This document shows, in pieces, positions 10,360 through 19,568 of a stretch of 64,000 nucleotides of DNA. The notes under the pieces are model-generated. The model had not been told where the DNA came from, searched no databases, and saw only the letters and a list, made by a program, of their open reading frames with translations. This DNA comes from Fonsecaea monophora. Lineage: Eukaryota; Ascomycota; Eurotiomycetes; Chaetothyriales; Herpotrichiellaceae. The stretch is from the NCBI RefSeq assembly GCF_001642475.1, contig NW_019173935.1, forward strand, positions 644,894 to 708,893, read 5' to 3'. Position 1 is the stretch's first letter. Each line of letters begins with the position of its first letter. Position numbers and translations under genes: made by a program.

Positions 10360-11187
10360 GTCATGTATCACAATGCCGACGGAGGCGGTTTCTCCAGCAG
10401 AGTGAGAGACGAACGATTGGGTTTCCGATGTTGTTACACCACAGAGAGATCATTTAGATATTGGCAAAGTATATTTGTCGAGATAATATAGAGTAAGATC
10501 TTGTCCGAGGCAACATTCTGGCCGTGGCCAATGATGCGGTCGGCGCTTAGTCGTACCCTTTTGCCGCTACTTCCAGATTTGAGACCATGAGCGACATGAA
10601 GCGAGAGCGTCCAAAGTTGCTGGGACCTTTGATTCAGCCGTAGTATGCTCGTTTTCGGGTCGTTCCGTCATTGATGTGGATGTTCGATGCGATCTCGAGC
10701 AAGTCTGTGGCCCAATGAGGTCAGTAGGTTGCATCACCTATTAGTGGACTGGGGTTCAAGCGCCGACCCTCTGAGATGGACAGACATGCACAGCGACACT
10801 CATGTCCGAGGTCATAGTGCTAAAGAAAGAAAGTCCACGAGCGTCTGTTGAAACGGTGGACAGTGTCGCAGATACGCGTCCCTTCTATTCGTTTCAGGCC
10901 TCCTATTGGCCAGCCTCGTCAGTGCGTCAGGCTTGATCGCCATACATCTCGAGCCCTTCTGAATGCAAATATATTCTCGTTATCGTCTGATCCATGCGAG
11001 ATATGTTGCGCATTCGTCGCATCGTCCTGACTTGGCTCCGAGAAATGGCTCTGAGGAAAGTGTACGGCAACACTGGCCACAGCAGACTCATAAAAGCAGG
11101 GCGCAGGGAAGCTAGAACTGCCAACAGTGGAATACCCTGTACACTGTTTTACCTTAAAACGTATTCATACATCGAATCAAGTTGAGA
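10360..11187. other. Intergenic region upstream of the DUF3433 gene
   Basis: This 0.83-kb gap holds the DUF3433 upstream region and the MGR3-like 3' flank. It contains an isolated ACGCGT at about 10873. I see no gene. Confidence 0.4.
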
Positions 11188-12528
11188 TCAAGTAGAGGCC
11201 CTTTTCAGACCTTGCTCAGCGGTCTCGACAAGAGGCAGAAGATTTCTCTCCTTCAACATAGGCAGCAGACTCTGAAAGGCTTCGCGTGCCTTCGCCTTGT
11301 CGCCATTATCCAGCAACAGATCTGCGCGAGTCATCTGGGCGGAGATCAAAGCGGCGGTGCAGATTTCATCGCGCTCCTCAGACTTGACAACGTCGGCCGT
11401 GGCGATTGCCTGGTCCGCCCATCTCAGAGCGGCGCGTCTCCCGGCCGCGAGCGTGTCCTTGGTCGCTGGCTTCCCATTGATCTTGGCCGTGGGTTTCTTC
11501 AACGCCATGTCCATGGCAGAAGCGATGTTGCTGAGGACTTGAACCTCTTTGCAGGATCTGGTGCCGTTGCACGACGCCCTCAGCGGTTGCAGAGTGAGCA
11601 TATATAGTTGGATGGCGTTTTCCTCTTCTCCCGAAGTGGCGTACAGATCGCCCATCTGGGACAGCATCGCAGCAATTTCCCCAGTAGTCAAGCCTGCACC
11701 ATTCTCCTCCGTGAAGGTATTGACCTGAGGGTTCTTGGTCTCCTTGACGACAAGCCCGACCGCGTCCGACAGCACTTGTTTGGCCATGGTGGGATTTTGG
11801 AGATAATCGCTTTCGTACATTGAGGAGACTTTGATCTTGAGCTTGACGATTCCCTTGATCAGATTCGCGCGGAAATCTGCTGTTTCTGGATCCAGAGCGG
11901 ATGGAGCATCGCTCTTGACTGACTGTGCTTGGTCGAGTTCTGCCAACTTGTGTTCGAGATCCGAAGAGATACCATCCAAAATTTCGATGGCAGCCTTCAC
12001 GTGTCCAAACTCTTCTAGCATCTGGGAGAAGCGGACCCGGATGCCAACCGTGTCTTTGCTATACGGGTCCATCCCAACCTCCTCCGCCTTCTTGATAGCT
12101 TGCATGAAGTATTGTGACGCGGTGTCCGGGTCTGGCGAGATGTGGGTATAGTGCAAGGCCAGCCGTAGTTGGTCTTCGACCGCCGGAGGATATACTGAGG
12201 TGCCTTTCTTCTCCCTCCGCCATTGGTCGTACGCCATGATGATGAGCAAGACTACTGAAGCAGTCGAGCCAAAGAGCAGGAACGGAAAGAGGACAGGGTG
12301 CTTGACCCGGGCATCGATGACTGCTTGTTCGAATCGGTTGGGCGGTCTCGCATAGTTTCTGGCGTTTCTTGTCTGGACTCGTGCGTTGAGGGAGGGTGTG
12401 TTCCGGAGACGAGGCCGTGATCTGGACAAACTGTGGATGCGATTGAGGCAAGCTCGAGAGGGAGCGGGTTGTGCAGGCCTGAAGCCGCGAAGTAGCTGAG
12501 CTGTGAGCATACCGGATTTCATGTTCAT
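11188..12528 (-). CDS. MGR3-like mitochondrial TPR protein
   Basis: The 446-residue product resembles Mgr3, an adaptor of the i-AAA (Yme1) protease in the mitochondrial inner membrane. Residues 1-65 are rich in Arg and Ser and poor in acidic residues, as in a presequence. One transmembrane helix follows (about 79-100, LFPFLLFGSTASVVLLIIMAY), flanked by basic DQWRREKKG. The rest is helical TPR-like sequence, with ALHYTHISPDPDTASQYFMQAIKKAEE, MLEEFGHVKAAIEIL, LSQMGDLYATSGEEENAIQLYMLTLQPL and a last repeat near the C-terminus. The start ATG is at 12528; a second in-frame Met lies two codons on. Single exon. The specific Yme1 role is inferred from the family, not visible here. Confidence 0.72.
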   Translation of the reverse strand: MNMKSGMLTAQLLRGFRPAQPAPSRACLNRIHSLSRSRPRLRNTPSLNARVQTRNARNYARPPNRFEQAVIDARVKHPVLFPFLLFGSTASVVLLIIMAYDQWRREKKGTSVYPPAVEDQLRLALHYTHISPDPDTASQYFMQAIKKAEEVGMDPYSKDTVGIRVRFSQMLEEFGHVKAAIEILDGISSDLEHKLAELDQAQSVKSDAPSALDPETADFRANLIKGIVKLKIKVSSMYESDYLQNPTMAKQVLSDAVGLVVKETKNPQVNTFTEENGAGLTTGEIAAMLSQMGDLYATSGEEENAIQLYMLTLQPLRASCNGTRSCKEVQVLSNIASAMDMALKKPTAKINGKPATKDTLAAGRRAALRWADQAIATADVVKSEERDEICTAALISAQMTRADLLLDNGDKAKAREAFQSLLPMLKERNLLPLVETAEQGLKRAST

Positions 12529-12795
12529 GACCGACGATAATAAGATTGTTCTCGAGAATAGGAGAGAAATGGGTAAACTGGAAAGAAGTGCGGCAGGATC
12601 CTTATTGATGGTCCACGTTTTTTGACGCGGAAATAAATTTGAGATTCTACCCCAGATTTCTCGCGAAATGCGCCGACGTCACCACCCGTCGCGCCACCAA
12701 CACCACCACTCACTCGTATTCCCATCGTATTTGCCAACTCTCGCTGCGCCCACCTCCTTTTGACATGCTCTACATAGTTCCTCAACATCTCCAAA
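12529..12795. promoter_or_regulatory. Divergent promoter, MGR3-like / SRAP
   Basis: A 267-bp spacer separates two divergent start codons. It is not long enough for another gene and has no evident TATA box. Confidence 0.45.
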
Positions 12796-14037
12796 ATGTG
12801 TGGGAGATACGCGCTAGGTCTCCGCGCGGCGTTTGTGCGGTACCAGCTTCAGCAGCAAGGCATGCCGGTTGACGATGCCCCCGGCGACAATGAAGCCCGC
12901 GAAACCTACAACTTCCCTCCCGGGTCCTTTGGCCTTGTTTACAGGGCAGATGTGCCAGACCAAGGGGTCAGGGACAACGACGAAGCAGGAACCAGCGACG
13001 CTGCTGCAGAACACGAGAGTCAAGCAGAGCAAGTGGAACAAGAGCCGCAAGAGTCGACCCCGCCGACATCCAGTCAATCGAAGCACTTCAATTACCAGCT
13101 CAAAGTCATGAAATGGGGGTTGATCCCCTTCTGGACCAAGCGCGCCCCCGACTACGGGTCCATGTTGCGTACTATCAACTGCCGCGACGACTCTCTGATC
13201 GAGAACCGGGGTATGTGGAACACGATGAAGCAGAAGAAGCGCTGTCTGGTCGTGGCGCAGGGTTTTTACGAGTGGTTGAAGAAAGGTCCGGGTGGAAAAG
13301 AGCGAATCCCATATTTCGTCAAGAGAAAAGATGGCAACTTGATGTGGTTCGCTGGATTATGGGACTGTGTCAAGTACGAAGACACAGGGGAGAAGCTGTA
13401 CACCTACACTATTATCACGACAGATGCGAACAAGCAGCTGCAGTTCCTACATGATCGAATGCCAGTGATTCTGACTCCCGGGACTGAAGAAGTCAAGATG
13501 TGGCTGGACCCGACAAGGAACAAGTGGAGCAAGGAGCTTCAGGCGATTCTGAAACCATATGAGGGCGAGCTTGAATGCTACCAAGTAGACTCAGCCGTCG
13601 GGAAAGTGGGAAACAATTCACCCAGCTTCATTGTTCCGGTCGACAGCAAGGAGAACAAGAAGAACATCGCCAACTTTTTCAGCAACGCTGGTGCAAAGAA
13701 AGCCACGGATAAAGTCAAAGTCAAACCGGACCCAGCCCAGCCCGCGGCTGAAGATATTGGAGACGGCAAAGACGTGCCGCTGCCTGGAACGAGTCCCCCA
13801 TTCGAAGGAAAGCAAGGCATAAAACGAGAGCATGATGACGAGTCCCAGGGCAGCCCAACGAGAAAGCACACGAAAGTGTCCTCCACCACTCAGTCCTTGA
13901 AGTCTCCTCAACCCAAGACGACTGTAGGTAAGAAGCCGAAGAGTGCAACTAGCAACAAGGACATGACTCTGAAGTCTAGTCCTGCAAAGAAAGTCGAACC
14001 AGGTATGCAACAGATCACAAATTTCTTCAGCAAGTGA
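12796..14037 (+). CDS. SRAP-domain abasic-site crosslinking protein (HMCES/YedK family)
   Basis: The 413-residue protein begins MCGRYA. In the SRAP family, Met removal exposes catalytic Cys2, which forms a thiazolidine DNA-protein crosslink with abasic sites in single-stranded DNA, shielding them at replication forks. Other active-site candidates are Asn128 (TINCRDD), Glu159 (GFYEW) and His219 (LHDRMPVIL). The SRAP domain fills residues 1-280 and has a fungal-type acidic insertion (about 65-95). The C-terminal 130 residues are disordered and Lys/Ser/Pro-rich. Two IxxFF elements resembling PCNA-interacting peptides lie at 288-295 (KKNIANFF) and 404-411 (MQQITNFF), the second almost at the C-terminus. 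A nuclear role in replication-coupled repair is likely. The start is certain because of the catalytic Cys2. Confidence 0.9.
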   Translation: MCGRYALGLRAAFVRYQLQQQGMPVDDAPGDNEARETYNFPPGSFGLVYRADVPDQGVRDNDEAGTSDAAAEHESQAEQVEQEPQESTPPTSSQSKHFNYQLKVMKWGLIPFWTKRAPDYGSMLRTINCRDDSLIENRGMWNTMKQKKRCLVVAQGFYEWLKKGPGGKERIPYFVKRKDGNLMWFAGLWDCVKYEDTGEKLYTYTIITTDANKQLQFLHDRMPVILTPGTEEVKMWLDPTRNKWSKELQAILKPYEGELECYQVDSAVGKVGNNSPSFIVPVDSKENKKNIANFFSNAGAKKATDKVKVKPDPAQPAAEDIGDGKDVPLPGTSPPFEGKQGIKREHDDESQGSPTRKHTKVSSTTQSLKSPQPKTTVGKKPKSATSNKDMTLKSSPAKKVEPGMQQITNFFSK

Positions 14038-14070
14038 AAATACCTGAATGTGAGCTCTGGCGAGGGCTGG

Positions 14071-15696
14071 TCATATCTCTACCATTCGCCCATCACGTTC
14101 GGAAAGCCCTACCAGCTCATCACTTACTTTGACCTCGATCCACTTGCCGCCAGCCGCCTTGCGGACACTCCGCAAATGTCGCGCCACAGACTGCGCAGTG
14201 CTTCGAATCCTGTCGAAGCGTTCACGCTCTTTCTTGTACCGATAGAGCCTACGCTCGGCCTCGATATCCTCATCCTTGGCTGGAGTGCCGTGTCCTATCG
14301 CCGAAGGACGAACCGGTCTCCATCCGACTTCTAGAATCAGCGTCTCCAGCCCCCGCCAGCCACTGTTCCATTCAGGGCCAGCCGTTTCCTCCCCAGGAGG
14401 GGACAATGAGGGTAGAGAGAAGAACGATACGGCCAGTGGACTTTTCCATTCAAGTGCAGCAAACCAGTCTCCACAACCTGTAAGATCCAGCCATTTTAGG
14501 CAGTATAGCGAGCGGCTCAGTGTCCGCAGCATTCCTGCTGCTTCTCGCCAGTCGTCGTCGAGAGACGTATGAATGTCCGATCCGTCATACACTGCCGATG
14601 CGAAATCGGGCCGGTTGATTAGGGCTCGTGTGAACGCGGCGTTTGGCGTGAGTGTAGGTTGAGGCCAGTGTGCCAGAGAAAGAGAGGTCAAAGTGCCCAA
14701 TTCAGCAGTCAGAGCAAGAAGCGAAGACCACGAGGCAGCCTTGAAGTTGTATGGAGAGACAGCGAGGGACAGATGCCTCAAATTCTTGAAGTTGTGGATA
14801 GTTCTAGGCAGTGGAGTGATCGTTGGAGTGTCTGTTGCGTGTTCACCGTTTGCATCAGTGTCCCAGCTATCTGGAGTAGGATCCATTGTAAAAGTTCGAT
14901 TTTCGGCCGTCTTCTTGATACTCGTAGTACCTGCATTCTTGACCAATAGATTTCTTTCCAACTGTTTCAAAGTCGTCCAAGTCCCTACGGCGTTGCTTAA
15001 GTCCAGCCTTGTGACCTGCGCCTTGTCCTCGGTGTCCGTTTCATCTAAAAACAGAATCTTCAACGGATTACTCCGGACCGTCTCGCTGTATACGGCAATG
15101 TAGCTCAAAAGATTTTCCCTAAGTAAGATAGGCAGATCCACAAAATAGTCGCCGTCGTTCTCTGCGTGCCATTCCCAATTGCATGCTATGCTCTTCAACA
15201 CGAGATGCTGGAGGGAGGTGACAGAAGGGAAGGCTCCGTTTGGCAGATTACTCGACCGCACTTGAATGCGACCATTGCCAATATCTGGATCGGTGGTAAG
15301 AGCGACAGGATAACTGGAAATAGTCGAAGTACCGCGTCTGCCTGTAAGCCAGCTCTGTGGTGGAGGTGGACCAGGGATGTGCCACAGCAGACTCGGACCC
15401 AACTCACCGCCAGCTGCGCGAGGACCAAATCTGGGTCGTGGGGCAGGCGCAGGCGGCGTGGGTAGGTCAAGGACGGCTCTCACAGAGGGGTGGACAGAGG
15501 ATGCGTTAGCTGCAGTGTCAGACCTCGTGCCATTTCTCAATTGCTGACGACGAGACTCCCGAATCAGGTCATTGACGGTGCGTGGAGTATCCGAGTTTTC
15601 AGGTTTGGAGGCCTGCGACTTCGAGAGCGAGAGGGTATGAGGACTGCTGGACTGCGGTTTGAGGAATAGGACTCGTTTTTGGTGTTTCTTCGGCAT
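14071..15696 (-). CDS. Leucine-rich-repeat-like protein, function unknown
   Basis: This single-exon 541-residue protein resembles uncharacterised fungal LRR-like proteins. The N-terminus is basic (MPKKHQKRVLFLKP) and Ser-rich, followed by a conserved-looking VNDLIRESRRQQLRNGT motif and a Pro-rich stretch (DLPTPPAPAPRPRFGP). From about residue 180 irregular LRR-type segments appear: LQHLVLKSIACNWEW, VTRLDLSNAVG, LRHLSLAVSP, LTSLSLAHWPQP and CLKWLDLTGC. The C-terminus has a basic helical segment (RRLYRYKKERERFDRIRS) and ends in WIEVKVSDELVG. There is no signal peptide or membrane helix. It converges on the SRAP gene with only 33 bp between stop codons. I do not assign a function. Confidence 0.65.
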   Translation of the reverse strand: MPKKHQKRVLFLKPQSSSPHTLSLSKSQASKPENSDTPRTVNDLIRESRRQQLRNGTRSDTAANASSVHPSVRAVLDLPTPPAPAPRPRFGPRAAGGELGPSLLWHIPGPPPPQSWLTGRRGTSTISSYPVALTTDPDIGNGRIQVRSSNLPNGAFPSVTSLQHLVLKSIACNWEWHAENDGDYFVDLPILLRENLLSYIAVYSETVRSNPLKILFLDETDTEDKAQVTRLDLSNAVGTWTTLKQLERNLLVKNAGTTSIKKTAENRTFTMDPTPDSWDTDANGEHATDTPTITPLPRTIHNFKNLRHLSLAVSPYNFKAASWSSLLALTAELGTLTSLSLAHWPQPTLTPNAAFTRALINRPDFASAVYDGSDIHTSLDDDWREAAGMLRTLSRSLYCLKWLDLTGCGDWFAALEWKSPLAVSFFSLPSLSPPGEETAGPEWNSGWRGLETLILEVGWRPVRPSAIGHGTPAKDEDIEAERRLYRYKKERERFDRIRSTAQSVARHLRSVRKAAGGKWIEVKVSDELVGLSERDGRMVEI

Positions 15697-16757
15697 GGAT
15701 CCAACCGTGACGGGTGACGAGGGGACAGGCAGGTGAAGTCCACAGGGGACAAGGCGAGGGTGAGTACCTATCGAGCTATATCGAGCTATCTTGTCTGTTC
15801 ATGGGGAGTCATGATCGAGTCAGGAAGGGAGTCATGGATGGAGGTAGTAGTCATTCGACCGCCGCCTATTCCAGACCGGACCATCACGTGTAGCCAAGAG
15901 AGAGAATGTACTTGCTCGTATGTCATTCCCTCTATCAGTGACTGTCACAATGTCCAACCGCTTATTGCCTCAATGTAGAGGCGGCTACTTAGCATATGAG
16001 GTGTATATGGTGCATGAGATTACATCGAGACACTAAAGATAGTTAGGTTGGGGGGTAGAGATTCCAGAGTCAGAGGTAGAAGTGGGCTCCTGGCTCTTTC
16101 GGATAACGGGAAACAAGCGCTGTGGGGGAGTCATTCTCACTCACTGGCTCTCTTGGCGAGGGACTATTATGTATGTAGCTCTTTCGATCACAAAGGTAAT
16201 AGGCAGGATGGGAGGGCATCAGTCAAAAATCCACATCAATGGTATTGTACAGATAATATAGGCAGCCTCTCCTGTGAAGCTGTAAAGGACGAGGCCGATA
16301 CCACTAGGAGCCCATGTAATCGCCTGTGTGTTTCTGCCCATCCGAGAAACACAGGCCGCACTTTCATGGTCTGTCCGCTATCCCTAAACCCATCTCTTTC
16401 TCTTCCCGGTGGCTTGTATCCCTGCATCAATAAAAGTACACCTGTTTTCCACCAGGAGTCGTAGTTCGGCACCGCCCAACTGCTCTTTCGCATAGCACGG
16501 CCTGAACAGTTGTGCCGCGTCTAACGTCTTATTTGCTTCACCACGAGTGTTATCAGCAGGAGAGCTCGTCGAAGCTCAAGAGTTTGGGTGGACGCGAAAC
16601 GCATCTCAGCTCCGTAAATGTCCAATCCGCGCACTCTAGCGCATGTACCGCTCCCAGTCTGTATTTGCTTCAGTCAGAGCTTGGAGGAGCGAGGCGCATT
16701 TTCTGATGATATGCGAAGCAGAGGTAGCGTATGATAGTATCGATCGAGTTGAGCCTT
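15697..16757. other. Intergenic region, no gene seen
   Basis: About 1.06 kb between the LRR-like start and the mL60 stop. Open frames here are short and show no recognisable protein. It presumably carries the LRR-gene promoter and the mL60 3' UTR. Confidence 0.45.
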
Positions 16758-17201
16758 CTAGAAGCCAGGCGGGTTGAGTCTCTGACTGACTCTCGTCCAT
16801 TTCGGTAGCTCTGAAATATTTCATCAGTAATTGTATGCACGGATGAGAGCTTGCCAGGCATACTGTGAATGCCTTTCCTGTATTTCTTTTCCTTGCGATC
16901 AAAAATCGTGTACTTGTCCTTTGGAAGCATCTCCTCCTCTCGAGGCATCTCCTGGTACCATCGTTCTACCGCTTTTGCCGTCAAACCGCCATTTTTTTGT
17001 AGGGCAGTGCTGACCGTATCGACCACTTTATCGACCAACTTTAATCGCTTTCGTTGACGCGCTTTCTGCATCGAAGAGAGGCGCCAGGGGATTTTCCTGC
17101 AAGCAAGACTCAATTAGTATGGACGACCGGCGAAGAGCTCCCTTTCCAACATAGACGCACCATAGAAGACCTCCTGCTAGAGGAGAAGTCGGCCTGAACA
17201 T
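16758..17201 (-). CDS. MRPL31: Mitochondrial large-subunit ribosomal protein mL60 (MRPL31)
   Basis: This small gene appears only after splicing. Exon 1 (17201..17161) encodes MFRPTSPLAGGLLW. A 64-nt intron (17160..17097, donor GTGCGT, acceptor TTGCAG) leads to exon 2 (17096..16864) with KIPWRLSSMQKARQRKRLK and PKDKYTIFDRKEKKYRKGIH. A second intron (16863..16811, donor GTATGC, acceptor TTTCAG) joins exon 3 (16810..16758), which encodes KLPKWTRVSQRLNPPGF and stop. The 108-residue result matches fungal mL60 end to end, including the N-terminal PLAGGLLWKIPWR and C-terminal PKWTR..QR.NPPGF signatures. The protein belongs to the mitochondrial 54S subunit. It is divergent from tafazzin across 308 bp. 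Confidence 0.9.
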
Positions 17202-17509
17202 GGCTGACGAAACGAAAAGGAAAATAGGAATTGACTGATCAAGTGCAGGTCGAAAAGTGAGCTGGTATTGTTGCGTAGGAGAATGGGAAGTTCGAGCGCT
17301 ATCGGAAATGTTGCCGCAATCATTCGCTCCGCAGCTTCAGCAAAAAAAAAATCCCGCCGACTTACTGACAGCCAACAGCTCCCGCACGACGCCTCCAGCA
17401 GACATGGATTAATGATAATTTCTAACTACGGCGCTCCACGATTCCTCCCTTCCTTAATCAGACTCGATGGACTTCATTACATTCGTTCCTTTGCCGCGCT
17501 ACATCACCA
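17202..17509. promoter_or_regulatory. Divergent promoter, mL60 / tafazzin
   Basis: A 308-bp spacer between two divergent genes for mitochondrial proteins. It includes an A9 run near 17342-17350. No TATA box is evident. Confidence 0.45.
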
Positions 17510-18709
17510 ATGCCCCTCCACCGCAATGACCTCAATCTCTACCAAAACCTGGAGTCCCCGAGCTTTTTCTGGCGCGGTGCCTCGTACCAAACGATCCTTA
17601 CCGTTGCCACGTTGTCGCGTCTCTTCCTCTACACTCTGAACAAAACCGAAGTCCAAGGGTTACCCCGTTTTCTCGACCTCTTAAAGTCGCGTTCCGACTT
17701 CAAAACACGTCGTCGCGGGCTGTTGACCGTCTCGAACCATATTTCCGTCCTCGACGAACCATTAATATGGGGCGTTCTTCCTTTCTCCTTCGCAGCCTTC
17801 CACGGCTATATGAACCACCGCTGGAGTCTGGGTAGTCATGATATCTGCTTCAAAAATGCATTTACGTCCCATTTCTTCACATTGGGACAAGTCCTCCCTA
17901 TCCACCGCGGCGCACACTCGCCTTTTGGTGGACCCTACCAGGCAACGATGACCGAAGCTGTCCGCCTCCTCTCCAAGATCTCTGCACAGAAGCAATCACT
18001 CAGTCCCCTGAGCAATCCGCGGTTTCACAAGGATTGGAAGCCTGCTCAATGGCCCTGGGATTGCGTGGATCCGTTTTCCGACATCTCGCCTCCACCGTCC
18101 TACCCATCACAGCCCTCCGATGTGAGGTGGTATCTCGCCCCATCACGCTATGCAAGCAACTCGTACAGCTGGGTACACATCTTTCCCGAGGGAATGATCC
18201 ACCAAGCCACTGACAAGACGATGCGCTACTTCAAATGGGGTGTGGCCCGGCTCATTCTCGAGCCGCCTGAGTGTCCTGACGTGGTACCCATGTTCATTGA
18301 AGGAACGGACCAGGTTATGCATGAGAGTCGGTCCTTCCCTCGCTTCATACCCAGGATCGGGAAAAGAATATCTCTTACAATCGGACGGGAGCTCGACGTT
18401 GAAGCAGTGTTTGGTGACCTGCGCAAGCGCTGGCGAGATCTGGCGGACCGACATGCCCGTGAAGCCGGACTGCCTGGATGGGACGAGATGATTCTGGGTC
18501 TTGTGCCCGAGAACTTGGCAAATCATCCCGAGGCCGTGGAGCTGAGGATCGAATGTACAAAACGTGTGCGGGAGGCGGTCCTCGAGGTCAGACGCTCCAG
18601 GGGGTTGCCGGATGAAGATCCCAAGAATGGAGTGGTTGAGACGTGGGCGAGAGAAGGCCCGAAGCGTGAAGGCTTGATGGACGACGGCACTTGGGTCAAG
18701 GACACCTAG
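17510..18709 (+). CDS. TAZ1: Tafazzin-family cardiolipin transacylase
   Basis: The 399-residue protein matches tafazzin, which remodels cardiolipin acyl chains on mitochondrial membranes. The acyltransferase HX4D motif is visible as SNHISVLDEP (His77, Asp82), following a short N-terminal region with FFWRGASYQTILTVATLSRLFL that resembles the tafazzin membrane anchor. Further landmarks are GSHDICFKNAFTSHFFTLGQVLPIHRG and FPEGMIHQ (the PEG block). Residues about 155-210 carry a Pro/Ser-rich insertion. The C-terminus is charged. Single exon, ATG at 17510. Divergent from the mL60 gene, so both neighbours serve mitochondria. Confidence 0.88.
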   Translation: MPLHRNDLNLYQNLESPSFFWRGASYQTILTVATLSRLFLYTLNKTEVQGLPRFLDLLKSRSDFKTRRRGLLTVSNHISVLDEPLIWGVLPFSFAAFHGYMNHRWSLGSHDICFKNAFTSHFFTLGQVLPIHRGAHSPFGGPYQATMTEAVRLLSKISAQKQSLSPLSNPRFHKDWKPAQWPWDCVDPFSDISPPPSYPSQPSDVRWYLAPSRYASNSYSWVHIFPEGMIHQATDKTMRYFKWGVARLILEPPECPDVVPMFIEGTDQVMHESRSFPRFIPRIGKRISLTIGRELDVEAVFGDLRKRWRDLADRHAREAGLPGWDEMILGLVPENLANHPEAVELRIECTKRVREAVLEVRRSRGLPDEDPKNGVVETWAREGPKREGLMDDGTWVKDT

Positions 18710-19568
18710 AAGAGAGAGAACCAGTGTGTGCACGGGAAGGACAATGCATCCATGAGCCATTCCCATGTCCATGAGGCTCTTGTATAGCCTTTCACAACGG
18801 AGATTTGACATCCTGACCCTCAAACAGAACGTGGATTCACTCGCTTCTTCCCCCCGTGTTCGGACTCGGATTCTCCACTACCTACCCCTTGCCACTGCTA
18901 GAAATAGGTATTCATACTAATACATACATACTCACTCGGCCCAATATGGTTGATTTGTGTTAGGTACATAATTTCGAAAAGCATCCCGCCCGGGCTAATC
19001 TCTTTCCTCGCTTCCACCAGTTCAAATGTGTACATCTCGTACAGTCGTAGGAATGTATCACACCTTCGATAAGACGTGCACAGCTACCTACATTACCTAG
19101 TACCTATGTAGCTCTCACCTGTCACTGCGTCGTCAGGGTCAAGCCAGTCAAGCGGCACGTCTTTTCCACTACTATTATTCCAGGACAAAGGACAGACCTA
19201 TACAAGAGCCAAATTCCCAGTTGACCATCGAGCTGCATTTAAGGGATAAAAAGACATATCCTCATTCAGACCTAAACACGTATCTGCAGTTGTACTGGGG
19301 TATCCAAGGCTGCCACAAACACCAACCCAGCCCTGCAAACGACACGCTCCCGCTTTCATTGTCGTAGCCTTTTTCCAATGCCACAAACCCTGTTATCCAA
19401 ATAGTTCTCGGGTCGTCAGCCTGCCCCTCCCAGCCCGCTAAAAATACAGGCGTCGCCGACCCCAATCTGTCCTCAATGGTACCAGAGTTCCCCAAGAGAA
19501 CTACCAGAGCTATTCAGAATCATAGTTGTCTGCCGCTGTTAAAAAATCGTACCTAAAACCCAATAACC
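18710..19568. other. Convergent intergenic region, no gene seen
   Basis: This 0.86-kb spacer between converging tafazzin and RAD21 contains only short open frames and several TACCTA/TAGGTA-type short repeats (about 18960 and 19087-19110), common in fungal spacers. Confidence 0.45.

Noticed and set aside
10690..10790. tRNA-like stretch with GGGTTCAAGC and TGGCCCAATGAGG
   Set aside because: The segment resembles B-box and A-box sequence, but the T-stem does not pair (TGGGG against GCCGA) and no acceptor stem can be drawn.
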